From positions 585,150 to 649,149 of the forward strand of contig JACKAB010000006.1 of the NCBI GenBank assembly GCA_020635285.1: 64,000 nucleotides of DNA, in the 5' to 3' direction. The notes under the pieces were generated by a model that saw nothing but the letters and a program-made list of their open reading frames with translations, had not been told where the DNA came from and ran no database searches. The position numbers and the translations under genes were made by a program. Position 1 is the stretch's first letter, and every line of letters starts with the position of its first letter. Positions 9,238 through 17,740 of this stretch are shown here, piece after piece. This DNA comes from Ignavibacteriales bacterium. GTDB taxonomy: Bacteria > Bacteroidota > Ignavibacteria > Ignavibacteriales > Melioribacteraceae.

Positions 9238-10668
9238 ATGACTGAAATTAAAAATCCAAATAAACCAATACTAATAGTAGATGATGAAGTTAATTTGCTT
9301 CACTCATTTGATTTAACATTGAGTGACGCTGGAATTGATAATTCAGTTTTATGCAGTGATAGCAGAAAGGTTGAAGAGATAGTTCATAACAATGAATTCT
9401 CCTTAATACTTTTGGATTTATCAATGCCTTTTATAAGAGGTGAAGAGTTATTAGAAAAAATTGCTCCTGAGTTTCCGGAATGTCCAATAATTGTCGTGAC
9501 AGGTGATACTGAAATTGAAACTGCAATTAAATGTATGAAGTTAGGTGCGTTCGATTACATTGTTAAACCAGTTGAAAATACTAGGTTTGTAACTATTATA
9601 AAAAACGCATTAACAATTAGAAACCTGCGTGATGAAAACACCACACTAAAAACAAAACTAATTACAAATAATTTAGAATACCCTGAGGCATTTGAAGAAA
9701 TAAAATCAATTAGTCCAAAAATGAAATCAATGTTTCATTATATGGAAGCAATAGCCAAAACCTCAGAGCCCATACTGGTAACCGGCGAAACTGGTGTTGG
9801 TAAAGAATTAATTGCGAGAGCTTTGCATAGTCTCAGTAATAGAAAAGGGCAGTTTGTAACAACAAATATTGCCGGATTAGATGATCAAATGTTTTCTGAT
9901 ACATTATTTGGACACAAACGCGGTGCATTTACAAACGCTAATCAAGATAGAAAAGGACAAATTGAAAAAGCTTCTGGCGGAACAATTTTTTTAGATGAAA
10001 TTGGTGATTTAAATTCTCAATCACAAGTTAAGTTACTGCGCCTTCTTCAAGAAAAAGAATTTTATCCTTTAGGTTCAGATAATCCGAGATTTACCGATGC
10101 CTTAATAATATTAGCCACAAATAAAAATTTGGTTGATATGGTAAATGAAAGTACTTTTAGAAAAGATTTATTTTACCGATTAAATGTTCATCACATTACT
10201 CCAATTCCGCTGAGAGAACGGTTAGAGGATTTACAAATTTTAGTTGAGTATTTTTTAGAAAAAGCAGCAAAAAGTTTTAATAAGAAAAAACCAACAGTTC
10301 CTAATGAATTATTTACATTACTTTCCACATATAATTTTCCCGGAAATGTACGAGAATTAAAATCGATGGTTTATGATGCAGTCAGCAGACATACATCAAA
10401 AATTATGTCACTAGATTCATTCAAAAAAACAATTTCCCCAAACAATCTCCACAAATTAGAAACTCTGGAAAACCTTACAAATCAAAAAGTGGTTTTCGGT
10501 GAAACACTTCCTACCCTAAAAGAAGTTCAGAATGAGCTTGTTCAAGAAGCTCTAGTAAGAACAAATAATAATCAAAGTATTGCCGCCCAATTATTAGGTG
10601 TAACCAGACAAGCTTTAAACAGACGTATTATTCAAGAAAAAGAACATCAGGAAGAAAATAAAAAATAG
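9238..10668 (+). CDS. NtrC-family sigma54-dependent response regulator
   Basis: Transcription activator, 476 aa, partner of the upstream kinase. Receiver domain: acidic pair D15-D16, phospho-acceptor D60 in LILLDLSMPF, conserved K110. AAA+ domain: Walker A GETGVGKE (183-190), sigma54-contact loop GAFTNA (229-234), Walker B FLDEIGD (251-257) and a later arginine-finger region. The C-terminus carries a Fis-type helix-turn-helix (NNQSIAAQLLGVTRQALNRR). The canonical loop is GAFTGA; the glycine-to-asparagine change is unusual, although the rest of the domain is intact. It should activate sigma54 promoters; a strong candidate site exists at 45783-45798 in front of a pilin-like gene, but that link is inference. 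Confidence 0.9.
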   Translation: MTEIKNPNKPILIVDDEVNLLHSFDLTLSDAGIDNSVLCSDSRKVEEIVHNNEFSLILLDLSMPFIRGEELLEKIAPEFPECPIIVVTGDTEIETAIKCMKLGAFDYIVKPVENTRFVTIIKNALTIRNLRDENTTLKTKLITNNLEYPEAFEEIKSISPKMKSMFHYMEAIAKTSEPILVTGETGVGKELIARALHSLSNRKGQFVTTNIAGLDDQMFSDTLFGHKRGAFTNANQDRKGQIEKASGGTIFLDEIGDLNSQSQVKLLRLLQEKEFYPLGSDNPRFTDALIILATNKNLVDMVNESTFRKDLFYRLNVHHITPIPLRERLEDLQILVEYFLEKAAKSFNKKKPTVPNELFTLLSTYNFPGNVRELKSMVYDAVSRHTSKIMSLDSFKKTISPNNLHKLETLENLTNQKVVFGETLPTLKEVQNELVQEALVRTNNNQSIAAQLLGVTRQALNRRIIQEKEHQEENKK

Positions 10669-10793
10669 CTTAAAAATTGTTGTGTCTCATTCTAAGATTT
10701 ATTTGTAAATTGTATTGCTTTATTTAATTTTCTTTTATTATTTAATAGGTATAATTCTCAAAATTATACACTAAAATTATTTTGGAATAGTCG

Positions 10794-12296
10794 ATGCATA
10801 AACATTTAGGCAAAATTTTAATAATTTTTTTTCTTGCCACATTATTAAAAGCACAAGATAGCGTTTCCACATATTATCCATATTCAAATTTTATTACTTT
10901 AACCTTAGGAACCGGTTTAACTAAAGGTGAAACTGACTATCCAAATTCTGACATTGGATTTTTAGGAAAAGGAACCGTTGAATACTTTATTAAATCAAAA
11001 ACTAAATTTTCTGTTGGTCTACATTTGGATGGCGGTTTTTCTCAAATTAATGGAAGCGGAATGAAATTAGAGGGTCCGCCAAAAGATTTTGAATCACAAT
11101 TATTTGCACTTGGATTGGGTGCATCTTTAAATTATAAATTAAAAAACAATCTAGTTCCATTTATTGGTTTAGAAATGCAATCAATTTGGATTGATGTTAA
11201 CCAATATTCAAATCCTCAAAATCCTAATATTAAATTGATAACTGATAAATCTGCAATTAACTTTTTAACTGAAGTTGGTTTGCGTTATGTAATTTCAGAA
11301 TTGATTTCATTGAATGGAAGTGTTGGATTTAATTTTGTAAATGCCGATCATATTGACGGATTAAATATCTTAAATACTAAAAGTGATTACTTTACCACAT
11401 TTAATTTATCATTATCATACGCGATTGATTTATCAGAACAAAATGATAAAGACAATGATGGAATTAGTGACTCAGATGATAATTGCCCTTACCAAGCAGA
11501 AGATTTTGACGGATTTGAAGATGAGGATGGCTGCCCGGAATTTGATAATGACGGCGATGGAATAATTGATAGTAAAGATAAATGTCCTAATGAAGCAGAA
11601 GATTTTGATGGATTCGAAGATAAGGATGGTTGTCCGGAATTTGATAATGACGGCGATGGAATTTTAGATGTAAATGATAAATGTCCTGATGAAAAGGAAG
11701 ATTTTGATGGATTTCAAGATGAAGATGGTTGTCCCGATCTAGATAACGATAATGATGGAATATTAGACATTAATGATAAGTGCCCTAACGAAGCTGAAAC
11801 ATTTAACAATTTTGAAGATGGCGACGGCTGCCCGGATACAATTCCTAAAGCTGCAATTATTGAAGAACCAAAGGTTGAACAGCCTAAAATAGAAAAGCAG
11901 GAAACAGAACAAAAGATTGAACCCCAAAAAAATAGCAATAAAGTTTTGGTGCCAAGTGAGTTTTTATTAGAAGGCAAATCTACTTTTGATTCTGGTTCGC
12001 CAAAAATTAAAAGCAGCGCTTTTAATGCATTAAATCAAATAGCAGAACAAATTAAAAGTAATCCTGGATTAAAATGGAGAATTGAAGGACATATGGATAA
12101 TTCCGGAACTCCGTTTGAAGTAAAAGCACTTTCGACCGCAAGAGCCAATGCGGTTTTGGAATATATGGTTTCAAAAGGAATTCCACCAACTACATTTGAC
12201 GCAGTTGGATTAGGAGATCAATTCCCTGCTTCCTCAAACTCAACAGCATTTGGAAGAGAAAAAAATCGCCGAGTTATTATTAAGCGAATGAGATAG
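10794..12296 (+). CDS. OmpA-family outer-membrane protein with thrombospondin type 3 repeats
   Basis: A 500-aa protein with an N-terminal signal peptide (KILIIFFLATLLKAQ), a beta-barrel-like domain rich in alternating hydrophobic residues (about 20-215), and four to five TSP3 calcium-binding repeats of the DNDGDGIxDxxDKCPxxxED type (about 220-345). A short Glu/Gln/Lys/Pro linker follows, then an OmpA C-terminal peptidoglycan-binding domain with IEGHMDNSG and the closing GREKNRRVIIKRMR. It probably anchors the outer membrane to the cell wall. The repeats are close to identical at DNA level, so copy number could vary. It stands alone after the two-component genes; a strong stem-loop terminator follows. 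Confidence 0.9.
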   Translation: MHKHLGKILIIFFLATLLKAQDSVSTYYPYSNFITLTLGTGLTKGETDYPNSDIGFLGKGTVEYFIKSKTKFSVGLHLDGGFSQINGSGMKLEGPPKDFESQLFALGLGASLNYKLKNNLVPFIGLEMQSIWIDVNQYSNPQNPNIKLITDKSAINFLTEVGLRYVISELISLNGSVGFNFVNADHIDGLNILNTKSDYFTTFNLSLSYAIDLSEQNDKDNDGISDSDDNCPYQAEDFDGFEDEDGCPEFDNDGDGIIDSKDKCPNEAEDFDGFEDKDGCPEFDNDGDGILDVNDKCPDEKEDFDGFQDEDGCPDLDNDNDGILDINDKCPNEAETFNNFEDGDGCPDTIPKAAIIEEPKVEQPKIEKQETEQKIEPQKNSNKVLVPSEFLLEGKSTFDSGSPKIKSSAFNALNQIAEQIKSNPGLKWRIEGHMDNSGTPFEVKALSTARANAVLEYMVSKGIPPTTFDAVGLGDQFPASSNSTAFGREKNRRVIIKRMR

Positions 12297-12333
12297 TCTT
12301 TAATTTCAATATTCAACTAGTCTAAAAAACTTA

Positions 12334-12359
12334 TTACCCCACGAATTAACGCGGGGTAA
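12334..12359 (+). terminator. Stem-loop terminator after the OmpA-like gene
   Basis: TTACCCCACG and CGCGGGGTAA form a 10-bp stem with one mismatch around an AATTAA loop, 38 bases after the stop codon. Confidence 0.65.
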
Positions 12360-12413
12360 AATTCTCACTTTGATTTAATTTAACCCAAATTCGATATGAA
12401 TTAAAACTAAAAT

Positions 12414-12450
12414 ATTTTTCTAATTGCAAACTATTTGCATTTAGAAAAAT
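12414..12450. promoter_or_regulatory. 37-bp dyad, candidate Zur operator in front of the zinc operon
   Basis: Two 17-base arms (12414-12430 and 12434-12450) are inverted copies with 16 of 17 matches around the spacer CTA. The core TGCAAA-CTA-TTTGCA resembles the 15-bp 6-3-6/7-1-7 boxes bound by Fur-family repressors. It ends 18 bases before the zur start codon, so bound protein would block transcription of the whole operon. That it is a Zur site is inference from position and shape. Confidence 0.6.
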
Positions 12451-12468
12451 TTTACTTACCTTTCTTTC

Positions 12469-12858
12469 ATGGAAAAATTACTTTCATTAATTAGAGAATC
12501 CGGCGCAAAAATTACAAATCCGCGCAGACTTGTATTGGAGAAATTAACCGAAACAGATAAACCACTAACTTTAAACGAAATTTACGAAGAGTGTGAAATA
12601 ATTGATTTTGCGAGTGTTTACAGGTCAGTTAAACTTTTTAACGAACTCGGCTTTGTTGAAGAAATTAATTTTGCCGATAAAAAAGTAAGATATGAATTAG
12701 CCTCAAAATTGCATCATCATCACGTAATATGTTCTGAGTGCGGAGAAATTAAAGAATTGCCAATTTGTCTTCTTTCAGAAATAGAGAAAATAACCAATTA
12801 TAAAATAACCAAACATAGTTTTGAATTTATGGGGCTTTGTCCAAAATGCAAAAATTAA
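12469..12858 (+). CDS. zur: Fur-family zinc uptake regulator (Zur)
   Basis: A 129-aa Fur-family repressor: winged-helix domain (residues about 1-80, with ITNPRRLVLEKL and FASVYRSVKLFNELGFV) and a C-terminal metal-binding/dimer domain with HHHHVICSECGEIKELP and the final CPKCKN. The two CxxC pairs form the structural zinc site of the family, and the HHHH stretch supplies regulatory-site ligands. Zinc, rather than iron or manganese, is inferred from the genes that follow directly, znuA, znuC and znuB. It is first in the operon, behind a 37-bp dyad, so it probably represses itself and the transporter when zinc is sufficient. The znuA start overlaps the zur stop. Confidence 0.82.
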   Translation: MEKLLSLIRESGAKITNPRRLVLEKLTETDKPLTLNEIYEECEIIDFASVYRSVKLFNELGFVEEINFADKKVRYELASKLHHHHVICSECGEIKELPICLLSEIEKITNYKITKHSFEFMGLCPKCKN

Positions 12859-13685
12859 TTTTATTTACGTTAATAATATTTTCTGCTTTTGCAATTTCTT
12901 GTGATGAGAAAAAACCGTTGCAAACTGATGATATAAATATTTCGGTCACACTGCCGCCTTTTGCAGATTTTGTAAAACAAATTACCGGCAATCGTGCCAA
13001 TATAAATACTTTAATTCCCCCAGGTACAAATGCACATTCTTTTGAGCCAACCCCCGTTGATATCAAAAATTTGTTAAACTCAAATATTTATTTCCGCGTG
13101 GGAAAAATTTTCAATTTGGAAAATACAATTTTTGGCAAAGTGCATTTAGATACCACGGTTACTAAAACAATTGATTGCAGCAATGGAATTGAGATATTAA
13201 ATAACGATCCACACTTTTGGCTTTCTCCCACAGATGTAAAAATAATTACTAATACTATGCTTAATGCGCTTATTAAATTATATCCGCAGCATAAAAATTA
13301 TTTTACAAACAACAGAAATAAATTCATCCATAATCTAGATTCAATTGATAATATAAATTCTAAAATTATTTCAGAAAAAAAAAAACGATCGTTTTTTGTT
13401 TACCATCCGGCATGGACTTACTTAGCCACTCATTATAACTTAGAACAATTTTCAGTTGAGCAAGATGGTAAAGCGCCCAAAGCTAATGCTATTAAAGATT
13501 TTATAAATTTAGTGAAAAGTAAAAACGGGAGCGTGATTTTCTTTGATCCACATTTTGATAATGCTTCTGTTAACACAATTGCAAATTCTCTAAATATTAA
13601 AATTGATTCTTTAGATCCTCTTCCCGTAAATTATTTAGAAAATTTAGACACCATTGGTAAAAAATTTAATGAGTACTTAAAATGA
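12846..13685 (+). CDS. znuA: Zinc ABC transporter substrate-binding lipoprotein (ZnuA)
   Basis: Cluster A-I metal-binding protein, about 279 aa, that captures Zn(2+) outside the inner membrane and hands it to the permease. I prefer ATG 12846 (MQKLILFTLIIFSAFAISC) to the in-frame TTG at 12837, because it begins the signal peptide and overlaps zur by 13 bases. The lipobox AISC predicts a lipid anchor. Metal ligands are visible as His in GTNAHSFEPT, His in NDPHFWLSP, His in VYHPAWTYLA, and the Asp/His of FFDPHFDN. The His-rich loop found in proteobacterial ZnuA is missing. The stop overlaps the znuC start. Manganese-type relatives cannot be fully excluded, but a Zur partner favours zinc. Confidence 0.88.
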   Translation: MQKLILFTLIIFSAFAISCDEKKPLQTDDINISVTLPPFADFVKQITGNRANINTLIPPGTNAHSFEPTPVDIKNLLNSNIYFRVGKIFNLENTIFGKVHLDTTVTKTIDCSNGIEILNNDPHFWLSPTDVKIITNTMLNALIKLYPQHKNYFTNNRNKFIHNLDSIDNINSKIISEKKKRSFFVYHPAWTYLATHYNLEQFSVEQDGKAPKANAIKDFINLVKSKNGSVIFFDPHFDNASVNTIANSLNIKIDSLDPLPVNYLENLDTIGKKFNEYLK

Positions 13686-14412
13686 ATTTTGCAATTGAAT
13701 TAGTTAACGTTTCTGCCGGTTACAAACCAAGCGAACCAATTATTAAAGATATTAATCTTAAAGTTGAAGAAAAAAGAGTTTCTGGGAATTATCGGTCCAA
13801 ATGGCGGCGGCAAAACAACTTTATTAAAAGTGATACTTGGTTTATTAAAGCCAAATACGGGTAAAGTATTAATAGGCGGTAAAAGAGAATAACTCCGGAT
13901 ATAAAATTGGTTATGTTCCACAGTATTCTAACTTCGATAAAACTTTTCCAATTTCGGTTAAAGACGTTGTTTCAATGGGCATAAAAAATAATACTAATTC
14001 TGATATTGTTGAATCAGTTTTGGGAAAAGTAAACTTACTTAATAAAATCAATTCCCAAATAGGTCATCTTTCCGGTGGTGAGCAGCAAAGGGTTTTAATA
14101 GCGCGTGCATTAGCAACAAATCCAAAAATACTTTTATTAGATGAACCGACCGCAAGCATTGACACACAAACGGGCAACAGCATTTATGAATTGCTGACCG
14201 GATTAAATAAAGAGAAAACAATCATTCTAGTTTCTCATGATATTGGAGCAATTTCTAGAGCGGTTAAAAAAATTGCATGCATGAATAAAAAATTAGTTTA
14301 TCACGATTCAAAAGAAGTCACAAAAGAAATGCTGGAAGAAACTTATCAATGTCCGGTTGATTTAATTGCGCACGGAGTTCCTCATAGAGTTTTAGATCAT
14401 CATCACCATTAA
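13682..14412 (+). CDS. znuC: Zinc ABC transporter ATP-binding protein (ZnuC), two frame breaks
   Basis: ATPase of the zinc importer, about 243 aa once the frame is restored. N-terminal frame: MNFAIELVNVSAGYKPSEPI. Near 13772 one extra A shifts the frame, so the Walker A region GIIGPNGGGKTTLLK lies in another frame. Near 13888 a second extra A shifts it again, and the rest runs from 13900 on: signature LSGGEQQRVLIARAL, Walker B ILLLDEPTASID, H-loop VSHD. The tail ends HRVLDHHHH, a natural His-rich end that may bind metal. Both errors are in A-runs and no domain piece is missing, so I regard the gene as intact in the organism. Confidence 0.88.
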
Positions 14413-14423
14413 AAGAAGAATTT

Positions 14424-15230
14424 ATGTTAGAAATATTTCAATATGATTTTATGTTAAATGCAATACTGGCAAGTGTTTTAGCAAGTATTGCATGCGGAAT
14501 TATTGGCACTTACATAGTTATAAAAAGATTAGTTTTTTTAAGCGGCGGCATTTCTCACTCTGCATATGGCGGAATTGGTTTAGGATATTTGTTTTCGTTT
14601 AATCCAATTTTTGGCGCAGTTGGTTCCTCAATTCTAGGAGCAATTTTTGTTTCAATAATGAGGAAAAACAAATTAGAGAACGAAGACACATTAATTGGAA
14701 TTATTTGGGCTCTTGGTATGGCCCTTGGCGTTATGTTTATTGGGCTTTCACCGGGTTATGCGCCGGATTTAATGAGTTATTTATTTGGTAATATTTTAAC
14801 CGTCTCTAAAAGTGAATTACTCTTGATGGCAATTGCTAATGTTATAATAATTTTTCTTGTGTCAATTTTCTTTAAGCAATTTCAAGCAATAACTTTTGAT
14901 GAAGAATATGCCCGCACCATTGGGCTTAAGGTAGATCTATATTATCTAATCCTGTTCGTTTTAATTGCATTAACAATTGTGCTGCTCATAAAATTAGTAG
15001 GAATTATTTTAGTGATTGCACTTTTAACAATTCCTGCCGCAATAAGTAAGATGTTTTCCAAATCATTATTTACAATGATGATTTACTCAATATTATTTGG
15101 ATTAACTTTTACTGTTGTTGGTTTATTGATTTCGTATTACTTAAATTTACCATCCGGTTCAACAATAATAATCCTTTCGGTTATAGGCTATTTTATTGCT
15201 TTTACCATAAATAAATTTGTAAACAATTAG
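14424..15230 (+). CDS. znuB: Zinc ABC transporter permease (ZnuB)
   Basis: ABC-3 family membrane permease, 268 aa, forming the inner-membrane channel of the zinc importer. It has about eight membrane segments; the segment near residues 25-60 contains GTYIVIKRLVFLSGGISHSA, the family block that meets the ATPase, and another conserved glycine-rich stretch FGNILTVSK lies near 130. It begins 11 bases after the znuC stop and ends nine bases before lgt, so it is inside the operon. Confidence 0.88.
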   Translation: MLEIFQYDFMLNAILASVLASIACGIIGTYIVIKRLVFLSGGISHSAYGGIGLGYLFSFNPIFGAVGSSILGAIFVSIMRKNKLENEDTLIGIIWALGMALGVMFIGLSPGYAPDLMSYLFGNILTVSKSELLLMAIANVIIIFLVSIFFKQFQAITFDEEYARTIGLKVDLYYLILFVLIALTIVLLIKLVGIILVIALLTIPAAISKMFSKSLFTMMIYSILFGLTFTVVGLLISYYLNLPSGSTIIILSVIGYFIAFTINKFVNN

Positions 15231-15239
15231 AAGATATTA

Positions 15240-16028
15240 ATGATTACTTGGAATGTTAGTCCAGAAATTTTTTCAATAGGCCCAATTTCAATTCGCTGGT
15301 ATGGGTTATTATTTGCCGCCTCTTTCCTTATTGGCTTTCAAATAATGACTAAAATTTTTGAGAAAGAAAAGAAAAGTCAAAATGACCTAAACGATTTGCT
15401 ATGGTATATGATTATAGGAACAATAGTTGGGGCACGTTTAGGACATTGCTTATTTTATAATCCCGAATATTATTTAAGCAATCCGCTTGAAATTTTAAAA
15501 ACTTGGAAAGGCGGATTGGCAAGTCATGGAGCCGCAATTGGTATTGTTATAGCAATGTATCTTTATTCAAAACGAAAGGCAGGACAATCATTTCTATGGG
15601 TAATGGATAGAGTTGTAATAACAGTTGCATTAGCGGGATTTTTTATAAGAACCGGAAATTTGATGAACTCGGAAATTATTGGTAAAGCTACTGATGTTCC
15701 TTGGTCTTTTGTTTTTGTAAATGCTTTTGTTCCTGATCCAATGACTCCAAGACATCCGGCTCAACTTTATGAGGCCCTTTCTTATTTAACAATTTTTGTA
15801 ATATTATTTTCTATTTATCAAAAATCTTATAAGACTTTAAAAGAGGGATACTTATTAGGAATTTTCTTAGTTCTAGTTTTTGTTGCAAGATTTATAATTG
15901 AATTTTACAAGGAAAATCAATCTTCTTTTGAGCAAGGAATGACTTTAAATATGGGACAGTTATTAAGTATTCCTCTTATTTTATGGGGGTTTTACTTGTT
16001 ATTTAAAAGTAAAAAAGAAAGCGCATAA
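15240..16028 (+). CDS. lgt: Prolipoprotein diacylglyceryl transferase (Lgt)
   Basis: Inner-membrane enzyme that moves diacylglycerol from phosphatidylglycerol to the lipobox cysteine of prolipoproteins. The 262-aa length and seven membrane segments fit the family. Diagnostic motifs: IRWYGLLFAASF near residue 20, GARLGHCLFYNPEYY near 62, GGLASHGAAIG near 90, the signature RTGNLMNSEIIG near 135, and RHPAQLYEAL near 170. It follows znuB by nine bases, so it is probably co-transcribed with the zinc genes; no functional link beyond ZnuA being a lipoprotein is evident. Confidence 0.93.
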   Translation: MITWNVSPEIFSIGPISIRWYGLLFAASFLIGFQIMTKIFEKEKKSQNDLNDLLWYMIIGTIVGARLGHCLFYNPEYYLSNPLEILKTWKGGLASHGAAIGIVIAMYLYSKRKAGQSFLWVMDRVVITVALAGFFIRTGNLMNSEIIGKATDVPWSFVFVNAFVPDPMTPRHPAQLYEALSYLTIFVILFSIYQKSYKTLKEGYLLGIFLVLVFVARFIIEFYKENQSSFEQGMTLNMGQLLSIPLILWGFYLLFKSKKESA

Positions 16029-16147
16029 CCACTCAATAATTTTCTAAATTTACTGTTATCTCAGTTTACTTTTACTGTAAGAGCAGAATGACAATTTTTC
16101 ATTTTTGAAAATCATTAATACCAATTAAAAATAGTTTGGAGAAATAC

Positions 16148-17296
16148 ATGCTTAAAAAATTTGGCACATCTATATATATTTTAACAGCACTAACTTTATT
16201 ATTAATAGGCTGTTCAACTGAAAAATCTAGTTATAACCCTCAAACAGATTCATTAAGATTTAAAGGTGAAACGCATTTAAGAAACATTAAGCAATTAACC
16301 TTCGGCGGAAACAATGCAGAAGCTTATTGGAGTTTTGATAGTAGACAATTAATCTTTCAAAGTGATTGGGAAAAAATAAATCCTCAAGGTTGCGATCAAA
16401 TTTTTATTATGAATGCCGATGGATCTAAATTAAACTCTGGCGAGCAATACATTTTAGTCTCAACAGGTAAAGGCAGAACAACATGTTCTTATTTTCTTAA
16501 AGGCGATAAGAAAATTGTTTTTGCCTCAACTCATGAAGCTGATGAAAATTGTCCCGAATCTCCTATGTTTAAAGATGGGAAATACGTTTGGGCTATTTAT
16601 CCAACTTATAATATTTATACAGCAAACGCTGATGGAAGTGAAATAACAAAATTAATTAGCAGTGATTTTTATGATGCTGAAGCAACGGTTTCTCCAGATG
16701 GGAAATATATAATTTTTACCTCAACAAGAAGCGGTGATTTGGAGTTATGGAGATATGAAATTGAAACCGGTAATTTATTACAATTAACTAACACACTTGG
16801 ATATGATGGCGGCGCATTCTTTTCTCATGATTCTAAGAAAATTGTTTGGCGTGCAAGCAGACCAGAAGGGGAAGCCGCAGCTCAATATAAAGAGTTATTA
16901 GCTCAAAACTTAGTTGAACCAACTGCACTTAATATTTTCATAGCAGATATTGATGGAAATAATGTTGAGCAAATTACGGATTTACCTGGTGCCAATTGGG
17001 CTCCATTTTTTCATCCTTCCGATAAAAAAGTTTTGTTCTGCTCAAATCATCATTCACAAAAAGAAGGCGGCAGATTATTTGATGTTTTTATGATTGATCT
17101 GGAAAGCAAAGAAATAGAACAAATTACAAACAGCGGCACTTTTGATGCATTCCCTATGTTTTCTCCAGATGGGAAAAAGTTAGCATTTGCTTCTAACAGG
17201 CAAGCTGATGGCAAACCAACTAGAGCGACTAATATTTTTGTGGCTGATTGGATTGACAAGCCAACGGAAGCTGATTTAAATTTTAATTCAAATTAG
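16148..17296 (+). CDS. TolB-like PD40 beta-propeller lipoprotein
   Basis: A 382-aa exported lipoprotein. I choose ATG 16148 (MLKKFGTSIYILTALTLLLIGC), which has a GGAG ribosome binding site eight bases upstream; the in-frame TTG at 16136 lies inside that site. The lipobox LIGC predicts a lipid anchor. The mature part repeats the PD40/WD40-like block (D..FSPDGKKLAFASNR, VSPDGKYIIFTSTRSGD, PFFHPSDKKVLFCSN), giving a TolB-type propeller of about six blades. Such domains bind proteins or peptides; no catalytic domain is present, so the function is unknown. Confidence 0.8.
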   Translation: MLKKFGTSIYILTALTLLLIGCSTEKSSYNPQTDSLRFKGETHLRNIKQLTFGGNNAEAYWSFDSRQLIFQSDWEKINPQGCDQIFIMNADGSKLNSGEQYILVSTGKGRTTCSYFLKGDKKIVFASTHEADENCPESPMFKDGKYVWAIYPTYNIYTANADGSEITKLISSDFYDAEATVSPDGKYIIFTSTRSGDLELWRYEIETGNLLQLTNTLGYDGGAFFSHDSKKIVWRASRPEGEAAAQYKELLAQNLVEPTALNIFIADIDGNNVEQITDLPGANWAPFFHPSDKKVLFCSNHHSQKEGGRLFDVFMIDLESKEIEQITNSGTFDAFPMFSPDGKKLAFASNRQADGKPTRATNIFVADWIDKPTEADLNFNSN

Positions 17297-17306
17297 GGTT
17301 AATCCA

Positions 17307-17735
17307 ATGACCAAGGCTGAATACGAATCAAAATGGCTTAATGAAGTAAAAGCAGGTTTGTTAAAAAGTTTCCCCAATGATTTTATTGAAAATACTGAAT
17401 TTGAAATTTTAGAGTTGCCAAAAAAATCTTTAACAAAAGGTGCTGAGATTTTTGGTGAAATAGAAATTATTGATACTGATGGAAAGACTTTTTATCAATC
17501 AAATAATATATATGAAATAAAATATATCCTATATTCCAGCCTAAATAATCAGAAAAAAATCAAAGTTGTAAAAGAAAAAAGTTTAATGAAGAAGATTGTG
17601 GGTGAATACGAAAAACACTTAGATGATATTATTAAAATGATGGAATCCGATTATAAAAAATGTTTTCCTAATGAAAAAGATTTTGTGTTTATTTCAAATA
17701 GATTTTTCAAATTGCTAAATCTTACTAGGTTCTGA
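17307..17735 (+). CDS. Hypothetical protein, 142 aa
   Basis: An intact 142-codon frame, MTKAEYESKWLNEVKAGLL..., starting ten bases after the PD40 lipoprotein gene and ending six bases before the rRNA methyltransferase gene, so it looks co-transcribed. The product is soluble, charged, lysine-rich, without signal peptide or membrane segment, and probably mixed alpha/beta. I do not recognise a family. Confidence 0.6.
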   Translation: MTKAEYESKWLNEVKAGLLKSFPNDFIENTEFEILELPKKSLTKGAEIFGEIEIIDTDGKTFYQSNNIYEIKYILYSSLNNQKKIKVVKEKSLMKKIVGEYEKHLDDIIKMMESDYKKCFPNEKDFVFISNRFFKLLNLTRF

Positions 17736-17740
17736 TAATA

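Noticed and set aside
11714..11977. Minus-strand Ser/Leu-rich frame opposite the TSP3 repeats
   Set aside because: It is the reverse reading of Asp-rich repeats of the OmpA-like gene.
13682..13864. Short 60-aa protein at the start of znuC
   Set aside because: The last 25 residues are an out-of-frame reading; the correct frame gives the Walker A region of the ATPase.
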